The notes under the pieces: model-generated | Databases searched by the model: none | What the model was told of the DNA's origin: nothing | The model's input: only the letters and a program-made list of their open reading frames with translations | Shown: one piece after another, positions 1 to 8,160 of the stretch | How positions within the stretch are numbered: position 1 is the first letter of the stretch | Layout: each line of letters begins with the position of its first letter | Translations under genes and position numbers: made by a program | Source: Funneliformis mosseae | Taxonomy: Eukaryota > Glomeromycota > Glomeromycetes > Glomerales > Glomeraceae | Length of the DNA stretch: 17,095 bases | Direction of reading: 5' to 3' | Assembly: GCA_910592005.1 (NCBI GenBank) | Contig: CAJVPP010001940.1 | Span: forward strand, 1 to 17,095

Positions 1-189
1 GGCCTTATTTGCACAATACGGACACCATGTCTTACCATTCTTGATATTGTTAAGAGATGTAGTCCACTCATGACCGTCTGCACATCGCCATCGCATTGGA
101 ATGTTAGCATAAACATATTCAATAGAAAGGCAAAGCCCACCACATTTTCCAGCAATTGCACAAGCATCATTTATTGTCAACTATCTCAT
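1..189 (-). pseudogene. Zinc-ribbon repeat protein, copy A (partial, cut by window edge)
   Basis: Read on the minus strand from ATG at 189-187, this gives the first zinc-ribbon unit of a protein whose longer copy lies at 11133-12092. After an in-frame TAG at codon 3, the reading is clean to the window edge. It contains WRCADGHEW, then LNNIKNGKTWCPYCANKA, so two Cys pairs and a His are in place for zinc binding. In bacteria and fungi such GHxW...WCPxC units (probable zinc-ribbon or treble-clef families) occur as tandem repeats in front of restriction-nuclease-like domains, and copy B has that architecture. It begins about 75 bases after the ATPase gene on the same strand, so the two may be cotranscribed. 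Whether it works cannot be judged because most of the gene lies outside the window. The early stop suggests it is dead. Confidence 0.75.
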
Positions 190-264
190 TGCAAATAGAT
201 GATTCTTCTTCAAAAAAATCAAAACTTTAATTTCAGTAGTAATGAATCTTTATGATCCTTTTTT

Positions 265-1011
265 TCACTTCTCTCGTAACTCTACCTCCTTTTGAAGGTC
301 TAATGGAGTATCAGATCTCAACCAAATTGCCAGTGGATCATCATCTGATTTATTTAGATCAAAGAGATCAAAGACAATAAATTCACCTTTTTGAAGGTAA
401 CTATTAACAACCATAGAGGTATTTTCATCTTCAGTATATTGTCCAATGACTTTGATATCTTGATGGGAACTGCCACTACTAGATGTGAAATATTTTTACA
501 GATAATTATTGGTGTATGATGATAATGTTGTATTATATACAATATATGCTTGAAATGTTTCTATGATGCCTATATGTAAAAAATGGAATAATTCGATTTT
601 GGATTGACTCAAGAGCCACACATACATCCTTAAAAATAATCGCTGTACTTCATTCAAGTGAAAATGCTTACACTATAGATTTTTTCTGGTAATATATAGC
701 TAAATTGTATATTCTCATAATAAGGCGCTTGTGAATCTTTTGAAATTATACTATATATATATCTTTTATAAATACCCATTTTGACTCATCAGGATGATAA
801 TCATAAACTATCAAATCATCATATGCAATATATTTAGATTCACCTTTCTTATTTTTATATATACATTCAACTTTATTATTAAAAAAAAATTCATCAAAAT
901 ATTAGTTTTATCTAATCAACTTTTTACAGTGATTAGTATAAATAAAGGCCATAATAGGCTCACAAAATACAACTGAATTCAGGATAATTTATGCTTTATG
1001 ATCTCATCCAT
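265..1011 (-). pseudogene. A32/FtsK-HerA-like packaging ATPase, copy A (decayed)
   Basis: Homologous along its length to the ATPase at 12171-12887. The start ATG is at 1011-1009 and the C terminus near 265, about 245 codons, usual for the small packaging ATPases of Polintons and large DNA viruses. The Walker A loop, GKSGSGKT in copy B, reads VKS*LDKT here, so nucleotide binding is lost. Walker B reads IIFKD against IIFED in copy B, a Glu-to-Lys change at the catalytic acid. The HHRNIS motif and the C-terminal KGEFIVFDL block remain. Compared with B it has a 26-base stretch near 738-763 bounded by CTTTT repeats, a deletion near 478 that shifts frame, and a 9-base in-frame duplication near 356-373 (FDLFDL for FDL). 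Four codons that are stops in B are sense here (three TGG, one CAA). Non-functional. Confidence 0.85.
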
Positions 1012-1065
1012 ATCTATAAGGTAAAGTTTTATAGTTGATAGTTTTTTCTTTTAGTTCTTCTATGT

Positions 1066-1760
1066 ATCAGATTAGAAATCTATAATTATGATTTCTATTT
1101 AAGAGTATTTTATAATTCAGATTTTTTTCTTTCTTGAAAAGTGAAATAAAAGAATATAATGAGAAAAAATGGATTATAGGAAGTATATGATTAGTAATAG
1201 TATTATAAGAAAGATCATAAGTTAAAAAAAGATGAAATTAAGTAATTTCAGGGTTGTTTTAGAACTAGCGATGTCATTATCTTTCTCTAATCTACTAATA
1301 CCTTTATATATTTTAGACTCACTAGATGTTTTTTGGATCTGCTCAGCTAAATAAGCATTAACTTCTGAAAGAAGTGAATCTTTTTCTATTAATGTTTTTT
1401 GCGTTATAACTAAAACATCTTTTATTTATACTAATTCATCCTTTTTTCAATCAATAAATCTTTTAAATTTCCTTTTGTCAAATCTAGACCAATATTTTTA
1501 ATAGTTAGTTTCACATTTTTCAATTCTAATTTACATTTAAAAGAATTCATTTCTGATAATTCATTCTGTGTTAAAGAAACATCTTACTCTAATTTTTTTA
1601 CTCTTGATTGAAAAGCGTGTATTTCTTTCTTTTTCTTAGATTGAAGACTTGCATTTCCTCTGATTTAAAGAATTTGCTTTTAGCATCAGCAAGAGAAATA
1701 TTTTTGTGAGTAATTTAAAGTATAAGCTCATTTTTTCTGAATACAATTATCTTTTATTTA
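1066..1760 (-). pseudogene. Tail-anchored coiled-coil protein, copy A (N-terminally truncated)
   Basis: Minus-strand relic of the protein at 12964-13955. The N-terminal third is missing: homology begins at about 1760 with LHSEKNELIL. The rest shows Lys/Glu/Leu-rich coiled-coil sequence broken by several frame changes (pieces such as ELKNVKLTIKNIGLDLTKGN and ITQKTLIEKDSLLSEVNAYL). A hydrophobic stretch near the C terminus (LMIFLIILLLIIYFL) is followed by a short basic tail ending LLNRN. The ATPase start lies 55 bases downstream, as in copy B (77 bases), so the gene order is a fixed unit. The hydrophobic end suggests a membrane-anchored structural or tethering protein; its function is unknown. 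Confidence 0.78.
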
Positions 1761-3485
1761 AAATAATTATGAAGAAAAAATACTAGAATTACTATTAAGA
1801 AAGTGTTCTAAAAAAATTCTTAGTAGATTATAATTTAGATTTAAATAAAGTATTTAATAAATTTTGAAATCTTATAGAAATTAAAAAAATGTTAATTACA
1901 ACAGTATTTTTATAAAATTAGTTATAGATTTTATGAAAATCAATATAAATATCATAAAATTTAATCAACTTTTCTTAAAATGTTTAAGAATTTGTCTCAA
2001 AACTTTTTAAATATTTAATATACTAATTATATATTATTAATTTATAAATAATTTAGAGACTTTAAAGTCTATTGTAATAAATTACTTAAGCAGATATTAA
2101 GATAATACTTTAAACTCATTCATGATTGATTATTTTTTTTTATAATTATAGATAGTATTATTAGTTTAAATAGTATTATTTGTAATATATATAGCTAATT
2201 AGTCTAAAAATAAAATAAAGAACTATATATATTAGATCTGTAGTATTTCGCTATCCATTTACTTAATAATTGAATTGATATTAAATAAACTTTATAATTG
2301 CATAAAAATCTAGATAAAGCAAATACCAGTGTAAATTTTTTTAGTTAAGATTGTTTTAGATTTAATAATGGTTCTTATTCCTTAGTAATACTAGAAATAC
2401 ATTACATTCTGATCAGCTTTAAAAATGTAATAATTTTTCTTATATTATATTAGATTTGTTATATTATTTTTAAATTAATAAATTTTTATAAACTTCTAAT
2501 TTATGTCTTAAATATAACTCAATTTAATCAAATTTTTCTAAAATCATTTTTAATAGAATAAAATTTTTAAAGTGATTTATAAAATTTTAATATGTGTTTG
2601 TAATCAAGCTCTATGAAAGTTTATTATAAACAATTTAAGACTAATTTTTGAGCTATTTTTTACTATTAAATAAAAATTTTTTTTATATCTAATAAAAAAA
2701 TTATATAAAATAATAAAAAAATCAATTAATCAAAAATATATTGAAGATATAAATTATAAAAACAAAGATGATGATTAGTTCTTTATTTTTAGTTTATTAA
2801 TTTTAAATAAAGAATATTACTTAAAATTATATATATATAATATAACAAAATTATAATATTAATACAATAATATTTTATTAATTTTTGGCATATTAAATTT
2901 AAAAAGTTTTATAAATATTTTTAAATTTTTGGCAAAATTAATTAAAAATCATTTAATTATTTAAAGTAATAGTTTATAATAACAAGTTCTTATAAAACTC
3001 CAACTGAGTATTTTTAAGAAGATTAAAATCAAAAAGTGATATATTTTTAATTTATTTAATTATAAAATATTAGAACAAACTGTAATATTATTTTATAAAT
3101 ATATTAAAAGACTATTATTTCTTATAAATTATATTATGTCAAATGATTAATAGAATAAGCTAAAAAACTTATATATAAAGGTTTAAAGTAATTAAAGATA
3201 TTGAAAATATTATTAGAATAATAGATGATATTTATTTTATTTTATAAAATGCTTTAAAAAAAAAATAAAGAAGTTTATTTTTAAGAAAAAATTATGCATT
3301 ATAATATCAAGATATAGTTAATCATAAAGTATTTTATAAATTATGATATTAGTTAATCTAGTAGTGCTTATAATATAAAAATATATAGATATTTATATTT
3401 TTATTTAAATAAATCTTCATTAATTCAAGAAATAATTTTTAATTAGTAATAATACATATTTTCTATTTTCACTTTTTAAAATTTT
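1761..3485. other. Extremely AT-rich stretch without a recognisable gene
   Basis: About 1.7 kb dominated by A/T runs, with stops in every frame every few dozen bases. Because a transposase C terminus follows on the plus strand at 3486, the right part may hold the erased remainder of that transposase. One possible trace is SSSAYNIKIYRYLYFYL near 3355-3410, but I could not locate the first two catalytic Asp motifs. No promoter or RNA gene is claimed. Confidence 0.5.
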
Positions 3486-3672
3486 ATAGTAAATCTAATA
3501 ATAAACAAAAAATTTTAATCAAATTTTTTCTTCTCATAAAATTGTAATAAAACATTTATTTAATAGATTAAAAAATAGATTTGTAAAAATAAAAGAAATA
3601 TTTGTAAAATGCATTTTAATGATAGTTAATTTGATTGATTATACTATTATTTTATATAATGTTAATGTGTAA
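3486..3672 (+). pseudogene. Harbinger/PIF-type DDE transposase, C-terminal remnant
   Basis: The plus-strand reading gives YSKSNNKQK, a one-base frame slip, then FNQIFSSHKIVIKHLFNRLK followed by NRFVKIKEIFVKCI and VNLIDYTIILYN. This is the pattern of the DDE_Tnp_4 (Harbinger/PIF, IS5-like) C terminus: a Phe-Asn and Ser-Ser lead-in, R-I-x-I-E-H-x-F-G-x-L-K-x-R-F, then an I-L-H-N-like end. The position of the catalytic Glu (I-E-H) is Lys here, which one G-to-A change would explain. About 60 residues of a protein normally near 350-400 remain, ending at TAA 3670-3672. It was probably inserted on its own and is unrelated to the ATPase cassette. No terminal repeats were found. Confidence 0.7.
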
Positions 3673-3840
3673 TTCTTACAAACTACAACTGTTAGACGGA
3701 ATGTTTGAATAGTTTATTCTTTTTAATTGCATAGTAATCTTTCAACAGTTTGCAAGTTTTAATTCAGATGATTTATCAAAAGTGTTTAGATTATTATAAT
3801 GAGTGATGATTCAACAAATCGCCAGTAGTTATATTTATAA

Positions 3841-3915
3841 AATAATGTGTTTATTCACAAGTAAAATAATAAAAATAAAAGAAAAGAAATAAAGATAAAA
3901 TAAGAAAAGAAAATG
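3841..3915. repeat. Purine-rich low-complexity tract
   Basis: From about 3858 the top strand is nearly all A and G with scattered T (aaaagaaaagaaataaag and similar). It has no coding content. It marks the start of a repeat-rich block that runs to about 5090. Confidence 0.6.
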
Positions 3916-4063
3916 AATTACTAAAACTAAGATGTAATGTGATAGACCAGTTGCCTTTAAAACTACTAAAACTAACTTGTCAAGTTCCTATCTGTCACTC
4001 TTTTTACATAAACTAAAAAGCTATTTATTTATATAAAATAAATTACATATTAAGATATAACTA

Positions 4064-4162
4064 ATATGTCTACTATATCAACTATATCTAATATGTCAAT
4101 TATGTCTAATATGTCAGTTATGTTACATATATTTAACATATCACATATATCACTTATGTTAA
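4064..4162. repeat. 9-bp minisatellite, about 11 degenerate copies
   Basis: The tract divides into consecutive 9-base units: atatgtcta, ctatatcaa, ctatatcta, atatgtcaa, ttatgtcta, atatgtcag, ttatgttac, atatattta, acatatcac, atatatcac, ttatgttaa. The shared core is approximately WTATRTCWA. Units differ by one to four bases, so it is an old array. The period is a multiple of three, but no open frame flanks it, so a coding role is unlikely. Confidence 0.85.
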
Positions 4163-4307
4163 ATTAATTGATCTTTTGCGTCACTTAAGCTATGTCACAT
4201 TTACTCGTTTATAATAATTATTTAAATTACTTGCAATACAATTAATTTAAATATAATAAACTTATTATATTAGAAGATTTAGTTTAGTATAAAGTATATA
4301 ATTGCAA

Positions 4308-4343
4308 AGTGAGAGTTTAAAGACTGAAGGTCTGTCTCTCACT
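4308..4343. repeat. Nested inverted repeat (hairpin)
   Basis: Outer arms agtgagag (4308-4315) and ctctcact (4336-4343) pair perfectly over 8 bp. Inside them agac (4321-4324) and gtct (4330-4333) pair around a 5-base loop. It is notable for its GC content in an AT-rich setting. No run of T follows directly and no gene ends here, so it is not called a terminator. Confidence 0.6.
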
Positions 4344-4444
4344 GCTATTATGTGTTAAGGGATTCTCAAACCTCAGAAGTTATATTGATTTTTTTATTAT
4401 ATAAGAATAAGTTTTAAAAGCTCTAAAATTTTAATTTTTATATT

Positions 4445-4560
4445 ATATTAGAAAAGCTTCTAGCAGGCTTAGAAGGTTAATTTCTATATCAATTTTTTAT
4501 TAAATATTAGAAAAGCTTCAAAGTTTTCTAGAATTGTAATTTCTATATTGTAAATAAATC
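4445..4560. repeat. Two tandem copies of a ~59-bp unit
   Basis: Both units begin with the identical 16 bases atattagaaaagcttc (4445-4460 and 4504-4519) and share a later taatttctatat block. The middles have diverged. A weaker third relative may lie just before, around 4405-4444 (aagaataagttttaaaagctct). Confidence 0.65.
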
Positions 4561-5085
4561 TAATGAAAAATAAATCTAACAAAAATAAATATATCAGGAA
4601 TTGATTCCATATGAGTTAACGTATTAATTAATATATTTTTTAAATAAGTCTAACAAAAATAAGTCTAACAGTTTTTATTACCTTATAAATAGGTCTAACA
4701 GTTTTCTTAAGTCTAACAAAAATCTATAAAATAAGTCTAATGAAAATCATGTGATTTTTTAAATCTAACGAACTTTATATATATAAAAATGACTTTTATA
4801 CAAGCTAGCTCATTAAATAATATAATTGATAAATAAGTCTAACGAGATTTTTATCCTAACTTTTTCTTAATCAAGAACGGGTTCAATGTAGTCTAGCTTA
4901 CTAAATAGCATATTTTATATAAAAGTCTAATGAAATATCACCCTGTAAAATATTTAAAAAAAATCCGCAGAATTGTCCTAACTTTTTCTTAGTCAAGAAT
5001 AGATTTGTACAAGCTAGCTCATTAAATAGTATAATAATAAAAGTTTTAACGAAAAAAATATAAAAAATAAGTTTAATGAAAATTT
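4555..5085. repeat. Dispersed array of a short AAGTCTAACGAAAA-like motif
   Basis: The motif family aagtctaac(g/a)aaaa, including aaatctaatg and aagtctaatg variants, recurs at least a dozen times in one orientation. Occurrences are near 4555, 4571, 4646, 4661, 4691, 4708, 4733, 4759, 4833, 4923, 5040 and 5069. Spacing is irregular, so it is not a simple tandem repeat. No gene overlaps it. Confidence 0.7.
4793..5055. repeat. Degenerate ~122-bp repeats embedded in the motif array
   Basis: Two units, 4854-4940 and 4977-5055, share cctaactttttctta, a tcaagaa block, a (t/c)aagctagctcattaaata block and the AAGTCTAAC-type motif. A third partial unit at 4793-4852 has only the latter half (caagctagctcattaaata followed by aagtctaacg). 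The two larger units are offset by about 122 bases. Confidence 0.7.
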
Positions 5086-5153
5086 AATAAATGCCTATTG
5101 GATATTACGCCTAAAATTTAAGTTAGCTGAAATAATCTTTTTATTTATTCTGA

Positions 5154-5565
5154 TTAACAACTAATGTAATAATCTCCCTCTTCTAATTTTATCAGAATGA
5201 AACATTTCTTGCAAAGAGAAATATTAAGATTTGTAAGCGTATTTCTATGGTAACCATTATTTTCTTATAACTTCTTTTTTGTATATCTGATTGAAATTTA
5301 TCATAGAATTGGCTAATATAAATTCTTTTTCGTCAAAGTTTATCATAGTATCAGATAACATAATAACCTTTAACATGTAATAGACATCATCTACAAGTAG
5401 AGGCTATAAGCTTTTCACAATCAGAACAAAGTATACATTTTTTAGTCTTCCAATGGAATTGACATCCTTCAGGCTTAATACTAGCATTCCCATAAGCCTT
5501 TTCAGTATTGCAGAGAAATAGGCAAGAATATTCACATCAACTTACATTTTTATTATTAGATTCAA
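5154..5565 (-). pseudogene. Cys-rich putative zinc-binding protein (decayed)
   Basis: The minus strand shows a dense run of cysteines: CEYSCLFLC, then CQFHWKTKKCILCSDCEKLI, ASTCR and, after a TGA, CLLHVKGYYV. After a frame change near 5245 it continues GYHRNTLTNLNISLCKKCFI and ends EEGDYYISC at TAA 5154-5156. Several CxxC pairs suggest one or more zinc knuckles or ribbons. At least three TGA codons sit where Trp would fit (each next to Tyr, Cys or Leu), consistent with TGG decay. No ATG is visible at the left end. I do not recognise the family. It is divergent from the zinc-finger gene at 5749 and could belong to the same element. Confidence 0.5.
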
Positions 5566-5748
5566 AAAGATTAATTAATAATTAGTTAATGCTTCAGTTT
5601 TATAATAGTTAGAACCTCTTCAAAAAGCTTATAAATACTTATCTTTGGTAGGATTTCTATAATCGAAAAGTGATAGATACATAAAAAATAAATAATTAAA
5701 GAAAAAATTATATAAGCAAGTAATAGTGTAACAGTTAAAGCTAATATC

Positions 5749-6563
5749 ATAGTTAGAAAAACAAGAAGTGATAAAAAAGATACAATCTGTAAACATTGTG
5801 ATCATGAATGCTTAACACTTCAAAAATTTCATGAACATTTTAAGTGAAAAAATTCATGTAAATCACTACAAGAGTAAAAGGATGTAGCTTCTACTAAAGT
5901 GCCAATTCTAGTACCTATTCAAGAATTTAAGCAACATCCTATTCAAGAGTTTGTTCAAACTCTTAAACTTGAACTACAAATGACTGCTCAAGATCCTGCT
6001 TCCAAGCCAGAACTAATTTACGAAAGAAACTATATTACTGAAGAGAAAATTAAAGCTTGAGTTAATTTAAATGCACGAAAGCCTAGAGAGCATTTTAGGT
6101 TATAAGAAGCAAGATTGCAAAGACATTGGAAAGAACTTGATTTAGGTGTTGAACTATATGAAGTAAATGATCTAGATAGTTGTAAAACACTTTTTCATAA
6201 TCTTGAGCAGTATGTTCTAAAAGCAGTTAAACCACTGATAAAAGAGGAATTAAATGATAATCAGAGACTGGTTCAGGACCTAAAACATAAGCTTTTAAGA
6301 AAAAAAATAAATCTAAGAATTTGATTAATAAAGAATTTGAGTGTTTAGAAGAAATTAAAGGGCAAGAAAAATCAGAGAAGGATTTAGAATTTAAGGAATA
6401 AAAAGAATTAAGAAAAGCAATTAAAAGAAGAGCTATAGCCATACATCATGTAAAAGTTCATAAATTCCATCCAGATAATAAAATTGATACACGAAAAATG
6501 TTAAAAAGCTGAAGAAAACAATTTAGAGAAATACTTAAAAAGGAATTCAATAAGCATGAATAA
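5749..6563 (+). pseudogene. C2HC zinc-finger protein with Lys/Glu-rich helical body (decayed)
   Basis: The plus-strand frame begins at RKTRSDKKDTICKHC near 5755; the likely start codon at 5749 is now ATA. The finger CKHCDHECLTLQKFHEHF ends with K*KNSC, giving C-x2-C-x12-H-x6-C, a C2HC or C2H2-like spacing. A Pro/Gln-rich linker (VPIQEF and QHPIQEF repeats) follows, then a conserved-looking block (ERNYITEEKIKA, KPREHFRL, EARLQRHWKELD) and a charged helical region rich in Lys and Glu. A frame change occurs near 6300. The last block (HHVKVHKFHPDNKIDTRKML, then RKQFREILKKEFNKHE) ends at TAA 6561-6563, making about 270 codons. Stops lie near 5845, 5875, 6058 and 6103. Function is unknown; DNA binding is a reasonable guess. 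It is tail-to-tail with the integrase at 6764, and plus-strand fragments such as DWLRNKQIIVYNRDKIDNYL at 6655-6720 might be a lost extension. Confidence 0.6.
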
Positions 6564-6763
6564 TTTAAGTTTGCTTTATGTTTTCTTACTAAATATTTTT
6601 ATAGATAATAAATCTGGGAAAAAAAAACAGGAAAAAAAAAATTCATAAAGTGATTGGCTTAGAAATAAGCAAATTATAGTTTATAATAGAGATAAAATAG
6701 ATAATTACTTAAGTAATGCTTTCAAAAAAATCCTATATCAAGTAAAGGAAAGAGAAGGTAAAT

Positions 6764-7832
6764 CTAATGCTTGAAAATATATTTAAGTGGTAATACTGTA
6801 TCTAACAGAATGATTTGTAGTTTTTCTCTTACAAATGAACTTTTAAGACTCTTGTAAATTATAGAGAATAGACTGATTTCTTTTATCAAATAAGAATCAA
6901 TTATAAAGATTTTAAAAGACTAATTGCAATCAGTTATCCTTTTTCTTCTACCTTCTAATTTGCTAAGTTTTAAAAGGTGATAAACTTCCGTATAATTAGG
7001 TAAAACAGATTCATTTTAACTAACTGGTTTCCTATATTTAACAGAAGGTCTAGCTATTATTTTTTTTACCTTTTAATACCTTTTTTACAGCCTCATTAGG
7101 AGACATAACTATTAACTGAGTAGAAGTATTATTATAAATATCATCATTTATACAAAGTCTCTTAACCCAAACTCTGGATCTATCAGTCAAAGGCAAATGA
7201 AAATCTTTAGCATCTTGCTGAAAATATCATATTTTCAAATTCTTGATAATTACGTTCAGCAATAGTTACACTATGTTTAAAGTTAGCATATTAAATTTTT
7301 ATATTATAACTGAGTAATAAATCTTTACATTTGTCCATATATTTAGTACCTCTATCTACAATAAAATCTTTAGGCAGGTTAAGAGGATCATTAGGATTAT
7401 TGTAAATTTTCTGAATTTTTTTAGCCATTTGTGCAGAAGATTTATCAGTTAATGCAAAACTATATTAATACCTAGTTACAACATTTTTGATAACGCTCTT
7501 ATACTTGTAAATCTGATTACCTATTTTATTATGAGATATAGGGGTAATATCAGATTAGTGCATTTCATTTAAAAATTGAATATTATTAAAGAAGGCATAC
7601 TGAATAAATTTTGGCTGAAGCTTGTGAATCTGATATAAGGCCTGTTTGTTAAGCTAATTTTTTATTATGGCTAAAGTAAACCTATATCTGGTTCTCTTAC
7701 AAGCGGTTTGCATTTTTTTAACAGTCTGATAATATCCCTCAGGTCTGTAATAAAGTTTCTGTAAAGTAAGATTCTGATTTATATCTTGCACTTTCTGAGA
7801 ATCAATATAAATAACCAGTTCTCCTATTTCAA
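6764..7832 (-). pseudogene. Retroviral-type (rve, DDE) integrase of a Polinton-like element (decayed)
   Basis: The minus strand encodes about 355 codons: IEIGELVIYIDSQKVQDINQ at the N terminus, then an RNase H-fold integrase core. The first catalytic Asp fits SDITPIS (near 7555). The second is in VDRGTKYMDKCKDLLL (near 7360). The Glu, 33 residues further on, is in SVTIAERNYQEFE. Hydrophobic beta strands and the ALTDKSSAQMAKKIQKIYNN helix fit the family. After a frame change near 7210 the C-terminal part (DRSRVWVKRL, MSPNEAVKKVLKGK, TEVYHLLK and finally SSFVREKLQIILLDTVLPLK) ends at TAG 6764-6766. Stops at 7651, 7557, 7467 and 7291, plus the frameshift, kill it. The three acidic residues themselves survive. 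It sits directly downstream of a truncated ATPase on the same strand, the expected partnership for a Polinton-like element. Confidence 0.8.
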
Positions 7833-7883
7833 TTTTTTATAATTACAAAAAAAGCTAGCATCTATTAAGTCAGATTCTATTTA

Positions 7884-8160
7884 TTAGTTGAGACATTTTT
7901 TTTCTTTGTGCTTTTGCCTTGCTTTTATTTCCTTCTATAGGTTTAGTGAAGTGTCAAACCTTAGGCGAATTGCAAGAGGATCATCTTCTAGTCTAGTGAA
8001 ATCAAATACAACAAACTCACCTTTTTAAAGGTAGTTATTAATGATTATTGAGACATTTTATACATCATCAGTATATTGTCTAATAATCTTGGAAATATCT
8101 TCAGTGAGTTACCAGAATTACAGATTACTATGTGTGAGGTGTTTTCACAAATAATAGTTG
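7884..8160 (-). pseudogene. Packaging-type ATPase, copy C (C-terminal fragment)
   Basis: A third, more distant copy of the ATPase, only its last 90 residues. The minus strand starts ENTSHIVICNSGNS, changes frame, then gives EDISKIIRQYTDDV, a stop, IIINNYL, a stop, KGEFVVFDFTRLEDDPLAIR and LRFDTSLNL, ending KEKKCLN at TAA 7884-7886. It matches copies A and B block for block (QYTEDV, KGEFIVFDL, DDPLAI). The Walker motifs are absent because the 5' part is gone; nothing homologous lies upstream of 8160. Its sense codons preserve residues mutated in A and B. The integrase reading frame begins about 50 bases downstream on the same strand, so ATPase-then-integrase looks like the original order. Confidence 0.82.

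Larger units (their letters stand above)
1..1760 (-). repeat. Segmental duplication, copy A
   Basis: This segment aligns almost end to end, in the same orientation, with 11904-13645. Both begin with ggccttattt and carry the same three minus-strand genes in the same order. Homology stops near 1760, inside the coiled-coil gene, where A runs into very AT-rich DNA while B continues another 300 bases to that gene's N terminus. The true left end lies outside the window. Differences are mostly transitions, plus several indels. Confidence 0.93.

Noticed and set aside
354..542. 62-codon minus-strand frame as a separate small gene
   Set aside because: It is a shifted piece of the copy A ATPase C terminus, including the deletion near 478, not an independent gene.
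794..976. Plus-strand frame of 60 codons (hydrophobic, Ile/Phe-rich)
   Set aside because: It is the antisense shadow of the copy A ATPase, whose minus-strand frame matches copies B and C.
4064..5085. CRISPR array
   Set aside because: Repeats are 9-16 bases, irregularly spaced and without unique spacers of constant length; the genome appears eukaryotic.
6227..6442. 71-codon minus-strand frame
   Set aside because: Antisense to the Lys/Glu-rich body of the zinc-finger gene; low-complexity Leu/Ser/Phe composition is typical of such shadows.
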